From Candidatus Moduliflexus flocculans (GTDB lineage Bacteria; Moduliflexota; Moduliflexia; Moduliflexales; Moduliflexaceae), in the NCBI GenBank assembly GCA_000739515.1, contig DF820456.1, positions 1,017,410-1,051,553 on the forward strand: a DNA stretch of 34,144 nucleotides, written 5' to 3'. The first letter of the stretch is position 1. Every line of letters starts with the position of its first letter. Positions 1-9,481 of the stretch are shown piece by piece. Below the pieces are notes generated by a model. That model did not search any database. It was not told the DNA's origin and saw only the letters and a program-made list of their open reading frames with translations. The position numbers were made by a program, and so were the translations under genes.

Positions 1-113
1 CGAGGCCGAGCATCGCGCTATGGCGAACCCACCCCTTGCCCCTCCCAGGAGGGGAATTGTCGGCGACGCTGCGTAACGTCAGTTACTAACTGGATTGTTG
101 ATTTTATAATTTC
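1..113. repeat. Right arm of a GGGGAGGGG-family palindromic element, plus leader of the first gene
   Basis: Positions 26-55 match the right arm of the repeat found complete inside the exosortase gene (26290-26379) and nearly complete at 34058-34144. The shared core reads ACCCACCCCTTGCCCCTCCC followed by AGGAGGGGA. The left arm would lie before the window. The rest, 56-113, is the leader of the permease gene. No convincing Shine-Dalgarno sequence is seen in front of its ATG. Confidence 0.75.
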
Positions 114-1040
114 ATGCATACTTATTTTTTACGACGGTTACTGCTGACGATCCCGGTGATGCTGGGGGTTTCGACATTAGTCTTTTTGTTTATCCATCTG
201 ATTCCCGGCGACCCGGTGCAGGTGATGCTTGGCGAGTCGGCGAACGCCGCCGATGTTGAGGCGCTGCGGCATCAATTAGGGTTGAACAGGCCATTAGGCG
301 AGCAATACGCGCATTTTCTGAAAGGCTTGTTGACGGCAGATTTGGGAAAATCAATTTTTACCGGGCAACCGATTTTTAAGACGATTATCAGCCGCCTGCC
401 GGCGACAGTCGAACTGACGCTGGCTTCCCTCGTGGTTGCGCTGCTGATCGCGATTCCGCTCGGCGTGGTTTCCGCCCGTAAGCAATATTCCTGGCTCGAT
501 AACGCAGCCACCTTCATCGCGTTGCTCGGCATTTCCATGCCGCATTTCTGGCTTGGGCCGCTGCTGATTCTCCTTTTCGCCGTACATCTGAATTGGCTGC
601 CGGTCTCAGGATATGGCTCGATCTGGCATCTGATTCTGCCAGCCATCACGCTCGGCTCGGCGCTCGCGGCGAAACTGACCCGCATGACGCGCTCCAGCGT
701 GTTAGAGGCGCTGCATGAAGATTACATCACCACCAGCCGCGCTAAAGGACTGCGGGAAAGCGTCGTCTTGTTCAAACATGCCCTGCGGAACGCGCTGATT
801 CCGGTAATCACCGTGCTTGGCATTCAGTTCGGCGCGTTGCTCTCCGGCGCATTGATTACCGAAACGATTTTCGCCTGGCCGGGCATTGGCCGCTTAGCGA
901 TTGAAGCGATTCAAAAACGCGATTACCCGCTTGTGCAAGGCTGCGTGCTCGTGTTCGCGTTCGGCTATGTGTTCGCGAATCTGCTGACAGATTTAGCCTA
1001 CGCTGCCGCTGATCCGCGCATCCGCTTCGACACGAAATAA
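114..1040 (+). CDS. Oligopeptide/dipeptide ABC transporter permease (DppB/OppB/GsiC family)
   Basis: Inner-membrane permease subunit of a peptide- or nickel-type ABC importer. The 308-aa protein begins with the family's typical first helix (LRRLLLTIPVMLGVSTLVF) and the IPGDP motif near residues 31-35. About six membrane helices follow. The cytoplasmic EAA loop, which docks the ATPase, is visible as ITTSRAKGL near residues 205-213, and the usual family ending PRIRFD is present at the C-terminus. Length is normal. In most operons the DppC-type partner permease follows at once. Here the next gene is typA, behind a large repeat, so partner subunits must lie upstream of the window or elsewhere. 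Substrate cannot be inferred. Family assignment is firm. Confidence 0.93.
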   Translation: MHTYFLRRLLLTIPVMLGVSTLVFLFIHLIPGDPVQVMLGESANAADVEALRHQLGLNRPLGEQYAHFLKGLLTADLGKSIFTGQPIFKTIISRLPATVELTLASLVVALLIAIPLGVVSARKQYSWLDNAATFIALLGISMPHFWLGPLLILLFAVHLNWLPVSGYGSIWHLILPAITLGSALAAKLTRMTRSSVLEALHEDYITTSRAKGLRESVVLFKHALRNALIPVITVLGIQFGALLSGALITETIFAWPGIGRLAIEAIQKRDYPLVQGCVLVFAFGYVFANLLTDLAYAAADPRIRFDTK

Positions 1041-1355
1041 GTCGGCCACGAATGGCACGAATAAACACGAATGTTGATGAATAAAAAATTTAACGCAAGA
1101 GACGCAAATGTCGCAAAAGGCGCAAACGTAATTTTTTAACGATTGCGTCTCTTGCGCCTTTTGCGTTAAATGTTATTCGTGTTCATTCGTGCCATTCGTG
1201 GCAAAACCCCTCAGGACTTTTCGCCTGAAAATTCCTTGACAGGTTTCCGCCCTTTCTTTTGCGTGAATTCGCCTACTTAAACCCTGACACGGTTTTAGCC
1301 CTGTTAGGGAAGCACTCGACAACCATACATTTTAAAGGAAGTTACATCACATTAT
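1041..1355. repeat. Long nested inverted repeat and leader of typA
   Basis: Outer arms at 1045-1072 and 1175-1202 are inverted copies with one mismatch in 28 bases, built from CACGAAT units. Inside lies a second, imperfect inverted repeat of CGCAAGAGACGCAA / TTGCGTCTCTTGCG type (about 1090-1170). Repeat families with CACGAA arms recur five more times in the window. A TTGACA at 1236-1241 could be a -35 box, but no good -10 stands at the right distance. AAGGAA at about 1335 is the ribosome-binding site of typA. Confidence 0.8.
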
Positions 1356-3182
1356 ATGCCACATCAAAAACGACGCAAAGACCTGCGCAACATCGCAATT
1401 ATCGCGCATGTCGATCATGGAAAAACCACCTTAGTTGACGCCTTGCTCCGAGAAACCCACGCCCATAAATTTAAAGAAGGGGACGTGACCATTATGGACT
1501 CCAATCCCCTTGAGCGGGAACGCGGCATCACGATTTTTTCGAAAAACGCCTCGCTACAATATAAAGATATTCGCATTAACATTGTTGATACGCCCGGCCA
1601 TGCTGATTTCGGCAGCGAAGTCGAACGAATTTTGCGCATGGTGGACGGCGTGCTGCTGCTCGTGGACGCCTTCGAAGGGCCGATGCCGCAGACCAAATTT
1701 GTGCTGCGCAAGTCGCTTGAGCTCCATTTAAAGCCGATTCTCGTGGTGAATAAAATTGATCGCCCTGGCTCTCGCCCGCATGAAGTCGTGGATTTGACAT
1801 TCGATCTGTTCTGCGAACTCAACGCCACCGACGAACAGCTTGATTTCCCGATAGTCTTCACGTCCGCCAAAGAAGGCAAAGCCACGCTCGATCTCGATGA
1901 AGAAGCGGTGGACATGAAGCCGCTGTTAGAAACCATTATTCATCGCGTGCTGCCGCCGGTCGCCGACCCGGAACTCCCATTTCAAATGCTGGTCACGATG
2001 CTTGATTACGATTCGTATATCGGGCGGATTTCCACCGGGCGCGTCGTGCATGGCAGCGTAAAAAGCGGCGAAACGATTGCGCTCGTGAAGCGCGACGGCG
2101 AAATTCGGCGCGGGCGCGTGACCAAAATACTGAGCTATCAGGGCTTGCGCCGCATCGAAGCCGAATCCGGGCAAGCGGGCGACATTCTTTCGATTGCGGG
2201 CTTAGACGATGTCAAAGTCGGCGAAACGCTCGCTGACGCCGCAAATCCGATGGCGCTCAAAACGATTAAAGTTGATGAACCGACGATTTCGATGAACTTT
2301 TCGCATAACACCAGCCCGTTTGCCGGACGCGACGGCGGGCGCTTTCTTACCTCGCGCCACATCCGCGAACGCCTTGAGCATGAGGCGATGATGAATGTCG
2401 GCATCAAGGTTGAACCGACGGAAAACGGCGAAGCCTACAAAGTCTCCGGGCGCGGCGAATTGCATCTCTCGATTTTGATTGAAACTATGCGCCGCGAGGG
2501 ATACGAACTGGAAGTCTCGCGCCCGCAAGTCATTCTGCGAACCATTGACGAGGAAGTTGTTGAGCCGGTGGAAGAGGTCTTTGTCGAAGTGGATGAAGGC
2601 TATCAGGGCGCGGTGATTCAGGCGCTCGGCAGCCGCATGGCGGAGATGCGCAGCATGCAGGTCAGCGCCATCGGCACGATTCGTCTGGAATTTTTGGTGG
2701 CGTCTCGCGCGTTAATCGGATTTCGCGGCGAATTCCTGACGATGACGCGCGGCACGGGCATCATGTATCAGAATTTCTACAAATATCAGCCCTTTAAAGG
2801 CGAAATGCCGTCGCGCCATGTTGGCGTGCTGATTTCGCAGCAGGAAGGCGCGGCGGTGGCGTATGCGCTCTGGGGCTTACAGGAGCGCGGCGCGTTGTTC
2901 GTGCGTCCTGGCGAAGACCTGTATGAAGGCATGATTATCGGCTCGACGAATAAAGGGCAGGATATGGTCGTCAACGCGCAGCGCGAGAAAAAATTGACCA
3001 ATATCCGCGCTGCCGGGTCGGATGAAGCGATTCAGCTTGTGCCGGTGCAGGATATGACACTCGAATTCGCGTTAGAATTTATTGACGACGACGAACTGGT
3101 TGAAGTCACGCCAAAACATATCCGCCTGCGCAAAAAAATCCTGAACGACAGCGAGCGCCGACGTTCGTACAAAAAAAGCTAA
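1356..3182 (+). CDS. typA: Ribosome-associated translational GTPase BipA/TypA
   Basis: A GTPase that binds the ribosome and affects 50S assembly, cold growth and stress responses. The 608-aa length is standard for the family. The G1 loop AHVDHGKT spans residues 17-24, the switch region carries RERGITI, G3 is DTPGH at 78-82 and G4 is NKID at 132-135. The rest aligns with domain 2, the EF-G-like domains III and V, and the BipA-specific C-terminal domain ([13 protein letters not shown] and GMIIG motifs). The ATG is preceded by AAAGGAAG at a workable distance. It stands alone between two palindromic elements and is likely monocistronic. The C-terminus is basic (RRRSYKKS). Assignment is secure. 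Confidence 0.98.
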   Translation: MPHQKRRKDLRNIAIIAHVDHGKTTLVDALLRETHAHKFKEGDVTIMDSNPLERERGITIFSKNASLQYKDIRINIVDTPGHADFGSEVERILRMVDGVLLLVDAFEGPMPQTKFVLRKSLELHLKPILVVNKIDRPGSRPHEVVDLTFDLFCELNATDEQLDFPIVFTSAKEGKATLDLDEEAVDMKPLLETIIHRVLPPVADPELPFQMLVTMLDYDSYIGRISTGRVVHGSVKSGETIALVKRDGEIRRGRVTKILSYQGLRRIEAESGQAGDILSIAGLDDVKVGETLADAANPMALKTIKVDEPTISMNFSHNTSPFAGRDGGRFLTSRHIRERLEHEAMMNVGIKVEPTENGEAYKVSGRGELHLSILIETMRREGYELEVSRPQVILRTIDEEVVEPVEEVFVEVDEGYQGAVIQALGSRMAEMRSMQVSAIGTIRLEFLVASRALIGFRGEFLTMTRGTGIMYQNFYKYQPFKGEMPSRHVGVLISQQEGAAVAYALWGLQERGALFVRPGEDLYEGMIIGSTNKGQDMVVNAQREKKLTNIRAAGSDEAIQLVPVQDMTLEFALEFIDDDELVEVTPKHIRLRKKILNDSERRRSYKKS

Positions 3183-3220
3183 TCGCCTCCATTTTCACTC
3201 GCTATAAAGGAAAAAGTCTC

Positions 3221-3249
3221 CCTCGTTCCGCGCTCTGCGTGGAACGAGG
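3221..3249. repeat. GTTCCACGC-type hairpin downstream of typA
   Basis: CCTCGTTCC and GGAACGAGG form the outer part of a 13-bp stem with a three-base loop (TCT) and one G-T pair. There is no T-run after it, so it is not a standard intrinsic terminator. A shorter relative with a TTCCACGC/GCGTGGAA stem occurs at 27502-27520 between creB and creC. Confidence 0.7.
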
Positions 3250-3310
3250 ATGTGCCCGGATGCTCCCCGCCCAATTTTGTCTGCGCAGCATTATTTCCCA
3301 CTCATCTCTA

Positions 3311-3339
3311 TTGACAAAAGCATGAATGTGAATCATGAT
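3311..3339 (+). promoter_or_regulatory. Putative sigma-70 promoter of the M48 peptidase gene
   Basis: A perfect TTGACA (3311-3316), a 17-base spacer and CATGAT (3334-3339, four of six consensus bases) lie about 50 bases before the start codon. The reading assumes a housekeeping sigma factor like that of E. coli. Confidence 0.45.
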
Positions 3340-3391
3340 AGAAATGAGTGTATTCATGCTTGAATAACCAATCTTACGGAGGTGAACCACT

Positions 3392-4219
3392 ATGATGACG
3401 TATTTCAAAAGAGCAGCGCATCGTTATCTTCTGTTTGCGGTCATGCTGGCATTGTTTGTCTCATCCTGCGCGACGGTCCCGATTACCGGCAGATCGCAGT
3501 TGAGCATTATTCCTGATTCCACAATGTTATCCATGAGTTTCCAGCAGTATGATCAATTTTTGCAGGAAAGCAAGCTCAGCAACGATTCTAACGCGACGGC
3601 AATGGTGAGAAATGTCGGGACGCGAATTCAAGGCGCCGTGGAGGAGTATTTTGCGGATCACAACATGTCGCAGGAATTGCAGAATTATGCATGGGAATTC
3701 AATTTGGTCGAGAGTGACGAAGTGAATGCCTGGTGTATGCCGGGCGGCAAAGTGGTTGTGTACACAGGCATTTTGCCTATAACGCGGGACGAAACGGGAT
3801 TAGCGGTGGTGATGGGACACGAAATCGCCCATGCCGTCGCCAAACACGGCGCGGAACGCATGAGCCAGGAATTGCTTGTGCAAATGGGCGGCATTGGTTT
3901 GTCGGTGGCACTTGAAAACCAGCCAGAAGAAACGCAGTGGCTCTGGATGACCGCATTCAATGTTGGAGCGCAATTTGGAGCATTACTTCCATACAGCCGT
4001 TTGCATGAAAGCGAAGCTGATTACTTAGGCTTGATCTTCATGGCGATGGCGGGATATGATCCGAATGAAGCAGTCAACTTCTGGGGACGAATGGCGGCAG
4101 AAAGCGGCGGGCAAGCGCCGCCGGAGTTTATGAGTACGCACCCGTCCGATGCCACGCGCATTCGCAAAATTAAAGAAGCGCTGCCGGAGATCATGAACAC
4201 CTATTACCGACCGCAATAA
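3392..4219 (+). CDS. M48 family zinc metalloprotease, lipoprotein
   Basis: Envelope metallopeptidase of the HtpX/Oma1/LoiP-BepA superfamily, which in Gram-negative bacteria handles outer-membrane protein quality control. A hydrophobic leader ends in the lipobox VSSC (Cys26), predicting a lipid-anchored periplasmic protein. The zinc motif HEIAH is at 143-147 with catalytic Glu144, and the third zinc ligand is in ESEAD at 206-210. The family's late motif STHPSDATRI is present before the C-terminus. At 275 aa it has the catalytic domain only, with no TPR extension as in BepA. GGAGGTG lies eight bases before the first of two adjacent ATG codons. A consensus-like promoter precedes it and a strong terminator follows, so it is probably a single-gene unit. 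Confidence 0.94.
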   Translation: MMTYFKRAAHRYLLFAVMLALFVSSCATVPITGRSQLSIIPDSTMLSMSFQQYDQFLQESKLSNDSNATAMVRNVGTRIQGAVEEYFADHNMSQELQNYAWEFNLVESDEVNAWCMPGGKVVVYTGILPITRDETGLAVVMGHEIAHAVAKHGAERMSQELLVQMGGIGLSVALENQPEETQWLWMTAFNVGAQFGALLPYSRLHESEADYLGLIFMAMAGYDPNEAVNFWGRMAAESGGQAPPEFMSTHPSDATRIRKIKEALPEIMNTYYRPQ

Positions 4220-4233
4220 CAGATGGGACAACC

Positions 4234-4269
4234 AACCTCACAGGTCTTGGAGACCTGTGAGGTTTTTTT
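4234..4269 (+). terminator. Intrinsic terminator made from an ACCTGTGAGGT palindrome
   Basis: A perfect 14-bp stem (4234-4247 with 4251-4264, loop TGG) is followed by TTTTT. The stem is a member of the ACCTGTGAGGT repeat family also found at 21432-21464, so a dispersed repeat seems to serve as the terminator of the M48 gene. Confidence 0.85.
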
Positions 4270-4308
4270 ATCTGTTCTCAATTAAAATGCGAATTCGCAG
4301 GAATGCGC

Positions 4309-4369
4309 CGTACCGCCAACGTCCTCGTTGGATTCTTTTTGAAACGCCGACGAGGACGTCGGCGGTACG
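4309..4369. repeat. Inverted repeat with CGTACCGCC / GGCGGTACG ends
   Basis: Twenty-base arms (4309-4328 and 4350-4369) pair with one G-T pair around a 21-base loop. It lies 22 bases after the stop of the comM-like gene on the other strand. No T-run follows on either strand. Confidence 0.7.
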
Positions 4370-4391
4370 AAGCACTCTCTTAAAAAATGCG

Positions 4392-5939
4392 CTACCTGTT
4401 ATTTTGCAGCCAGAGTTCACGGTCGAGCGTGCGGTATTGAATCGCTTCGGAGACATGCTCTGGCCGAATATCCTCGGAAACCGCAAGATCGGCAATCGTG
4501 CGCGAGACTTTCAGAATGCGGTTATACGCTCGAGCACTCAGACCAAGCCGATCCATCGCCATTTCCAGCAGCGATTGCGCATCCGAACCTAAGCGGCAGA
4601 TGTCGCGAATCTGTTTTGTCCCCATGTGCGCATTACAAAAGACATTTTTGACATTGGCGAAGCGGCGTTCTTGAATTTTCCGTGCCTGTTGCACGCGCTC
4701 GCGGATGCGTTCCGATTTTTCGCTTTCATAGACAGCGGAGAGATCGCGATAATGCACCGCCGGCACTTCAATATGGATATCAATCCGATCCATCAGCGGG
4801 CCGGAGATTCTCGCCATATAGCGCTGCACAACGGGCGGAGCGCAACTGCATTTGCGGGATTGATCGCCGAGGTAGCCGCAGGGACAGGGATTCATCGCGG
4901 AAACTAACATAAAGCGGCTCGGATAGGTCAGCGAGACGGCGGCGCGAGCAATCGTGACTTCGGCATCTTCAAGCGGCTGGCGCATCACCTCAAGCGCGTT
5001 GCGATTAAATTCCGGCAGTTCATCAAGAAACAGCACGCCATTATGCGCCAAACTCACTTCGCCAGGGCGCGGGATCGTTCCGCCGCCAATTAAGCCAGCG
5101 CTGGAAATCGTATGGTGCGGCGAACGGAATGGGCGCGTGGCGACTAACGCCTTTTTGCCTGGCAGCAACCCCGCGACGCTATGAATCTTAGTGGTTTCAA
5201 TCGCTTCTTCAAATGAAAGCGGCGGCAAAATCGTGGCGAGCCGCTTGGAAAGCATCGTTTTACCAGAACCGGGTGGCCCGATCATGAGAATGTTATGCGA
5301 TCCGGCTGCCGCCACTTCAAGGGCGCGTTTCACATGTTCTTGCCCCTTGACATCGGAAAAATCAACATCGTATGTTGACGCCTGGCGAAAGACCTCTTGA
5401 ATATCGAGCCGCAGCGGTTCAATCGGGCGCGTGCCGTTCAGAAATTCAATCGCTTGCGCGAGCGTGGTGATGCCATAGACCTGCACGCCATCCACGACTG
5501 CTGCTTCATTCGCGTTTTCTTCCGGGAGCAGGATGCCTTTTAACTGATGATTTCGCGCCGCGACTGCCATTGATAACGCGCCTTGAATCGGGCGCAGGCT
5601 GCCATCGAGTGACAATTCGCCGACGAGCAGATAGTCGGTCAGGATTTCCGTTGGCACCATGCCCATCGTCGCCAGGATGCCGATTGCGATAGGCAGATCG
5701 AAGGCCGAGCCTTCTTTTTTGATGTCTGCTGGCGCCAGGTTGACGATGATGCGATTGACCGGAAACGCAAAGCCGGTATTGGTAATGGCGGCTTTGACGC
5801 GCTCGCGGCTTTCCTTGACGGCGCCATCTGGCAGTCCAACGACTCCAAACGACGCCAATCCGAAGCTCAAATCCACCTCAACCTCCACAATATACGCGTC
5901 AATCCCCATAACCGCGCCGCTTAACACTTTTGCCAGCAT
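4392..5939 (-). CDS. comM: YifB/ComM family Mg-chelatase-like AAA+ ATPase
   Basis: Hexameric AAA+ protein; ComM is known as a branch-migration helicase in natural transformation, and the family is also widespread in bacteria without known competence. The N-terminal ChlI-type domain contains the typical [19 protein letters not shown] stretch. Walker A GPPGSGKT is at residues 221-228. A Mg-chelatase-like ATPase core follows ([20 protein letters not shown] as Walker B), then the zinc-binding-like CPCGYLGD segment and a C-terminal helical domain. An upstream in-frame ATG at 5975 would add 12 residues and overlap the neighbouring stop. The ATG at 5939 has GGGAGGAAG six bases before it and gives 515 aa, close to the usual family length, so it was preferred. 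It follows the chemoreceptor gene by 32 bases and may be cotranscribed with it. Confidence 0.94.
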   Translation of the reverse strand: MLAKVLSGAVMGIDAYIVEVEVDLSFGLASFGVVGLPDGAVKESRERVKAAITNTGFAFPVNRIIVNLAPADIKKEGSAFDLPIAIGILATMGMVPTEILTDYLLVGELSLDGSLRPIQGALSMAVAARNHQLKGILLPEENANEAAVVDGVQVYGITTLAQAIEFLNGTRPIEPLRLDIQEVFRQASTYDVDFSDVKGQEHVKRALEVAAAGSHNILMIGPPGSGKTMLSKRLATILPPLSFEEAIETTKIHSVAGLLPGKKALVATRPFRSPHHTISSAGLIGGGTIPRPGEVSLAHNGVLFLDELPEFNRNALEVMRQPLEDAEVTIARAAVSLTYPSRFMLVSAMNPCPCGYLGDQSRKCSCAPPVVQRYMARISGPLMDRIDIHIEVPAVHYRDLSAVYESEKSERIRERVQQARKIQERRFANVKNVFCNAHMGTKQIRDICRLGSDAQSLLEMAMDRLGLSARAYNRILKVSRTIADLAVSEDIRPEHVSEAIQYRTLDRELWLQNNR

Positions 5940-5971
5940 GATCTTCCTCCCATCAAACAAACAGGTGTTAT

Positions 5972-8284
5972 TCAATACCGCTCGAATTCATTATCTAATT
6001 CATCATGCGCATCAAATGGAGAGCCTTTTCGCGACAGCGGCTCTTTATCAGACAACCGTCGTTTTGGCAGGTTGTTTTCTGGCGACGCTTCATGGTTTTC
6101 TATGCGAAAGAATGCAATCGTATTGCGAAGTTCTTCCGCTTGTAAATGCAATTCTTCGGAGGCAGTGGCTAACGATTCCGCCGTGACCACATACTGCTGG
6201 GTTAGGCGATCCAACTCCTGAATCGCCGCATTGACCTGATTTGTGCCTGTACGCTGTTCATTATTGGCAACACTAATTTCTCTGACCAATTCCGCGGTAT
6301 GTTGGATATTGGGAATAAGCTGCGTGATTAATTCGCCCGATAACTCTGTGGCATGGATTGTCGAATCCGCAAGCAGATCAATTTCTTCCGCCGCAGTTTT
6401 TGTGGTTTTCGAAAGACCGCGAATCTCTGAAGCGACCACCGCAAAGGCTTTGCCATGTTCTTCGGCGCGCGCCGCTTCAATCGTGGCATTTAATGATAGC
6501 AGGTGCGTTTGATTGGCAATATCTTGAATGACCGCAATTTTGCTGATAATCTGGCGGATTGCGGTCACCGTTTCTTGCATGGATTTCCCACTCTCAATCG
6601 CTTCTTCGGCTGCTTCGCGGGCAATTATTTCTGTTTGAGCCGCATTTTCAGCGTTCTGGCCAATATTCGTGAGCATTTGTTCCATCGAAGCGATCACTTC
6701 CTGGGTTAAGGCCACCTGACGATTTGTCCCGGTCGAAACGTCCTCGGAGCGCTCATGCAGTTCGCGGCTGCCATCCGCAATGTTGTCTGCGGTATGCTTG
6801 ATTTTGCCAACCAGATTCTTCAGTGTGAGCAGCATCTTCTGAAGCGCTTGCGTCCAGGCATCGCGGGTTGAACGCTCTTGAAGCCGAATCATGAGATTTC
6901 CGTTGGCGATTTGTTCCGCCATGCGAGCCGCGCCTTGCAAGCTTTCAATCATTTCGATCAGCGCACTCATCAGCATGTCTTGTTCGGAGCGCAATCTAAT
7001 GTTGACCGACAAATTCCCTCTGGCGATTTCTTTCGCGAATTCGGTGACATTCTGCATCGCGTCAATCAGCAGATTCAGATTAATGGCGACTTCTAACAGT
7101 TCGCCGGAATAGGTCTCTGGCAATTTTTCAGGGATATCGCCTCTGGCAAAACGTTGAATGTAGGTGATGACCGTTTCGAAAAAACGCGCGATGCCTCGCG
7201 TAAACCAGAGAATTGCGGCGCAGACAACCAGAGTCACGAGGCAGCCAACGATAATCACCCCTTTAATCATGCGCCACATCGCCTGTTGTTCTAACCGCCG
7301 CGGCAGGCTGGCCGTCAAAAAACCAATCGCGTGGCCGCTCTCATTTTTAAGATCGCAATATGCCTGATAATACGACTGCCCGCCAATCAGAAGCGGGGTG
7401 ACAACAACAAGATTGGCGTTGTTGGCCATCTCCGCGCACGATTGCGTGGACTCGCGTTTATCAGCAATGGCGGGGGGTTCTTCCGGCAATGTGCCTGCAA
7501 ACAGCGTTTTTTCAAGGAAAAGATTGATTGACACGCCGCTCAATAGGGCATACCGCTCGATTTTGGCCTGAGTATAAAAGGGAATTTCTGCGACAATCGT
7601 GCCGGAAAGCGCGTTCTCTATAAGAATTGGAATGCTGAGATAGAAGCCGGCTTCTGTATCATGAAAAAATGCTGCGATGGGCGCATCCGCGATGGGCTGC
7701 GGATACGTCGCACGGATTCCTTCCGGCAGCGCGACATCTGGCGGGGTTTGTTTGTTCATGATCAGCACGGAGAGTTGTGAGGCATCATCTAAGGAGAGCC
7801 AGGTTCCGTTGTTGGTCTCGGAATTGACATACGTCCCAATCAGTTCTTTTCCATTTTGCCGGAGATACGCAAATAGTAGCCGTTTGTCAGCGCCATACAC
7901 TAATACGCGCTTTGCCGCCATGCGATGTCCCAACAATTGTAATGCCGTTCCAGTCCGACCGAAATAACTGGCATTCTCCATTTTGGAGCGACCAGAAGAA
8001 AAGGCATTGATAAAATCGTCTGGGGCTTGCTTATATGTACGGAGGAGTCGGGAGAGCGTAAATTCATTGGCCGCAAATTCCTGGAGCGATTGCGTGTATT
8101 CGTCGGCGCGTGTCGCGAATTCATCGCCAAAGAATCGGAGCGCCATCTGAAGTTGGCGGACAAACTCGCGATGCTTATCCTGTTTTGCGAACACGGCATA
8201 GGTCACGGAAAAACCAGCAGAAGTTAATAAGACAAGCAAAAGCCCGACGCCAAGCAATTTGGTTTGCAGCGATGTTCGTTTCAT
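5972..8284 (-). CDS. Methyl-accepting chemotaxis protein with several HAMP-like units
   Basis: Transmembrane chemoreceptor of 770 aa. Helix 1 spans about residues 9-32 and is followed by a periplasmic sensor region of about 300 residues (cache-like by size; ligand unknown). Helix 2 lies near 338-360. After it come at least three HAMP-like segments, recognisable from [18 protein letters not shown] and ANGNLMIRL. The cytoplasmic four-helix bundle has the conserved tip around 585-625 ([20 protein letters not shown] then [12 protein letters not shown]). There is no C-terminal NWETF-type receptor for CheR/CheB; the protein ends in an acidic tail. AAGGAGAG precedes the ATG. No other complete chemotaxis gene is in the window, but a CheA-like fragment is encoded at 9482-10240. 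Confidence 0.95.
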   Translation of the reverse strand: MKRTSLQTKLLGVGLLLVLLTSAGFSVTYAVFAKQDKHREFVRQLQMALRFFGDEFATRADEYTQSLQEFAANEFTLSRLLRTYKQAPDDFINAFSSGRSKMENASYFGRTGTALQLLGHRMAAKRVLVYGADKRLLFAYLRQNGKELIGTYVNSETNNGTWLSLDDASQLSVLIMNKQTPPDVALPEGIRATYPQPIADAPIAAFFHDTEAGFYLSIPILIENALSGTIVAEIPFYTQAKIERYALLSGVSINLFLEKTLFAGTLPEEPPAIADKRESTQSCAEMANNANLVVVTPLLIGGQSYYQAYCDLKNESGHAIGFLTASLPRRLEQQAMWRMIKGVIIVGCLVTLVVCAAILWFTRGIARFFETVITYIQRFARGDIPEKLPETYSGELLEVAINLNLLIDAMQNVTEFAKEIARGNLSVNIRLRSEQDMLMSALIEMIESLQGAARMAEQIANGNLMIRLQERSTRDAWTQALQKMLLTLKNLVGKIKHTADNIADGSRELHERSEDVSTGTNRQVALTQEVIASMEQMLTNIGQNAENAAQTEIIAREAAEEAIESGKSMQETVTAIRQIISKIAVIQDIANQTHLLSLNATIEAARAEEHGKAFAVVASEIRGLSKTTKTAAEEIDLLADSTIHATELSGELITQLIPNIQHTAELVREISVANNEQRTGTNQVNAAIQELDRLTQQYVVTAESLATASEELHLQAEELRNTIAFFRIENHEASPENNLPKRRLSDKEPLSRKGSPFDAHDELDNEFERY

Positions 8285-8599
8285 GCCTCTCTCTCCTTAG
8301 ACATCAGACGCACCACAGTCATGTAAAAATCCGAAGAGCGCAAATTCCGCTTTGCCTCTTACACAGGCTACCGAAAGATAATCAGATTTGACAAGGAAAA
8401 TTTTCAAGAAAGAATCGGATTCATTTTGCATCAATGTGATGGAATCGGGAGGGGGAATCCTTGACAGAATTCCCTCGCTGGATTCTGACCGTCATTGTCG
8501 CCAATTCTATGATGTCTTCCCCAACCAATAGATTGTATTGGTTGGAGGGATTTAATTATAATAAGTCTTTCGTTGGCAGAAGATGAGGGCGTATAACCT
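8285..8599. other. Divergent intergenic region between chemoreceptor and Dabb genes
   Basis: No gene seen. It contains a stable hairpin in the chemoreceptor leader (8334-8360; about 10 bp with one bulge and loop TTCCGC in + orientation). A second, perfect 10-bp hairpin (8521-8530 with 8536-8545, CCAACCAATA/TATTGGTTGG) lies before the Dabb gene. TTGACA at 8461-8466 lacks a good -10 partner. The leader hairpin was compared by eye with the c-di-GMP-I aptamer pattern and does not match its conserved core. Confidence 0.5.
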
Positions 8600-8902
8600 A
8601 TGATCAAACATCTTGTGTTATGGAAATTGAAAGAAACGGCTGAAGGGTATGACAAGGCAGAGAATGCCCTCCGGATTAAGGCTGAATTAGAAGCGCTGCG
8701 TGGAAAGATTGCAGAAATCAGGGCGCTGGAAGTTGGCTTAAATTTTAACGACTCCGCCGCTGCCTATGATGTTGCGTTGTATTCCGAATTTGAGAGCCGC
8801 GAGGCGCTCGATATCTATCAGAAGCACCCGGAACATGTCCGCGTCGCCGCGCTCGTCAATCAACTCCGCGAAGAACGGGTGGTGGCGGACTACGAGGTGT
8901 AA
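8600..8902 (+). CDS. Dabb-domain (stress-responsive A/B barrel) protein
   Basis: A 100-aa single-domain protein of the dimeric alpha-beta barrel family (Dabb). The hallmark opening IKHLVLWKLKE, the central AYDVALYSEFESREALDIYQ block and the HPEHVRVAALVN segment are all present. Members are small cytoplasmic proteins; some plant homologues are stress-induced, and in bacteria the function is mostly unknown. The gene starts with ATG at 8600, just after a perfect hairpin, and no strong Shine-Dalgarno sequence is visible. It converges on the peroxiredoxin gene, sharing a terminator-like inverted repeat. Confidence 0.9.
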   Translation: MIKHLVLWKLKETAEGYDKAENALRIKAELEALRGKIAEIRALEVGLNFNDSAAAYDVALYSEFESREALDIYQKHPEHVRVAALVNQLREERVVADYEV

Positions 8903-8989
8903 AAACAACAGCGAATTGGAGAACGAAACGAATGAGATCAGTGGCAATAAATGCGGTATTCGTTTCTTCCGCCAATTCGCCGTCGTTTT
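8902..8989. terminator. Bidirectional terminator-like inverted repeat between convergent genes
   Basis: Arms 8902-8933 and 8958-8989 pair with about six mismatches in 32 positions. They begin with A-rich and end with T-rich runs, so either transcript would end in a hairpin followed by U residues. The stop codons of both convergent genes touch or lie within the arms. Confidence 0.65.
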
Positions 8990-9449
8990 ATAATGCCCGA
9001 ATCACATCCAATAAGGCGTCATTCGGCGGGATGTCCTGCATGGAGTCGCCATAATGAGCAAAACGGATGATCCCTTGCTTATCAATCAGCATTTGCGCGG
9101 GCAGGCGGCCAAGTTTCAACAGCTTGACTTCCTGGCCGTACAGATTTAAAACGCGCACATCGGGATCAGGCAGGCCGATGAAGGGATAATGTTCTTTTTC
9201 CCAGTGATGCGCGAACACGTTCTGCGTATCCGGTCCCACCACCACAATTTCCGCGCCGCTTGCGGCGAATTTGTCATAATCCTGGCGCAACTGCGCCATG
9301 TGCCGGCGGCAGAAGGGTCAGACAAAGCCGCGATTAAAGACTAATACGACAACTTTTTGGCTTTGAAACGACGACAGCGTGACTGGTTTGCCGGACACGT
9401 CATTCAGCGTAAAATCCGGCGCAGGCATGTTGATTGCGATTTTTGCCAT
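8988..9449 (-). CDS. Selenocysteine-containing peroxiredoxin-like protein (AhpC/TSA family), UGA at codon 44
   Basis: Thioredoxin-fold peroxiredoxin, expected to reduce peroxides. A conventional reading finds only an N-terminally truncated 103-residue frame starting at 9299. Continuing upstream in the same frame through a TGA (9320-9318) reaches ATG at 9449, which has AGGAGG eight bases before it. The 43 residues before the TGA match the family (MPAPDFTLNDVSGKPVTLSSF, then VVVLVFNRGFV). The TGA falls exactly where the peroxidatic cysteine of the RGxxCPFC motif belongs, giving U44-P-F-C47. The remaining fold continues intact (VVVGPDT, GLPDPDVRVLNLYG, MLIDKQGIIRFAHYGDS). Total length is 153 residues including Sec. 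A SECIS-like hairpin follows the UGA. The CheA-like gene lies 32 bases upstream on the same strand. A TGC-to-TGA mutation or read error is the alternative. Confidence 0.85.
9283..9298 (-). promoter_or_regulatory. Putative bacterial SECIS hairpin after the UGA codon
   Basis: On the minus strand, TGGCGC (9298-9293), loop AGTT (9292-9289) and GCGCCA (9288-9283) form a perfect 6-bp stem. The loop begins 26 bases after the UGA, and a G is its second base. This agrees with the published bacterial SECIS pattern (a short apical loop with an early G at about 16-37 bases from the UGA). The hairpin lies in the coding region, as expected in bacteria. Confidence 0.65.
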
Positions 9450-9481
9450 AATTGGCCTCCTATTAGACAGATTTACATTTT

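Noticed and set aside
1236..1258. Promoter of typA from TTGACA at 1236
   Set aside because: The -35 box is perfect but no acceptable -10 sequence occurs at 16-18 bases.
8285..8420. c-di-GMP-I (GEMM) riboswitch before the chemoreceptor gene
   Set aside because: A hairpin and an AGGCAAAGC string are present, but the conserved two-helix core and tetraloop/receptor pattern could not be matched.
9299..9449. Peroxiredoxin as a pseudogene with a nonsense mutation
   Set aside because: The UGA sits exactly on the catalytic position, the rest of the frame is intact, and a SECIS-like hairpin follows; still the main alternative until sel genes are sought.
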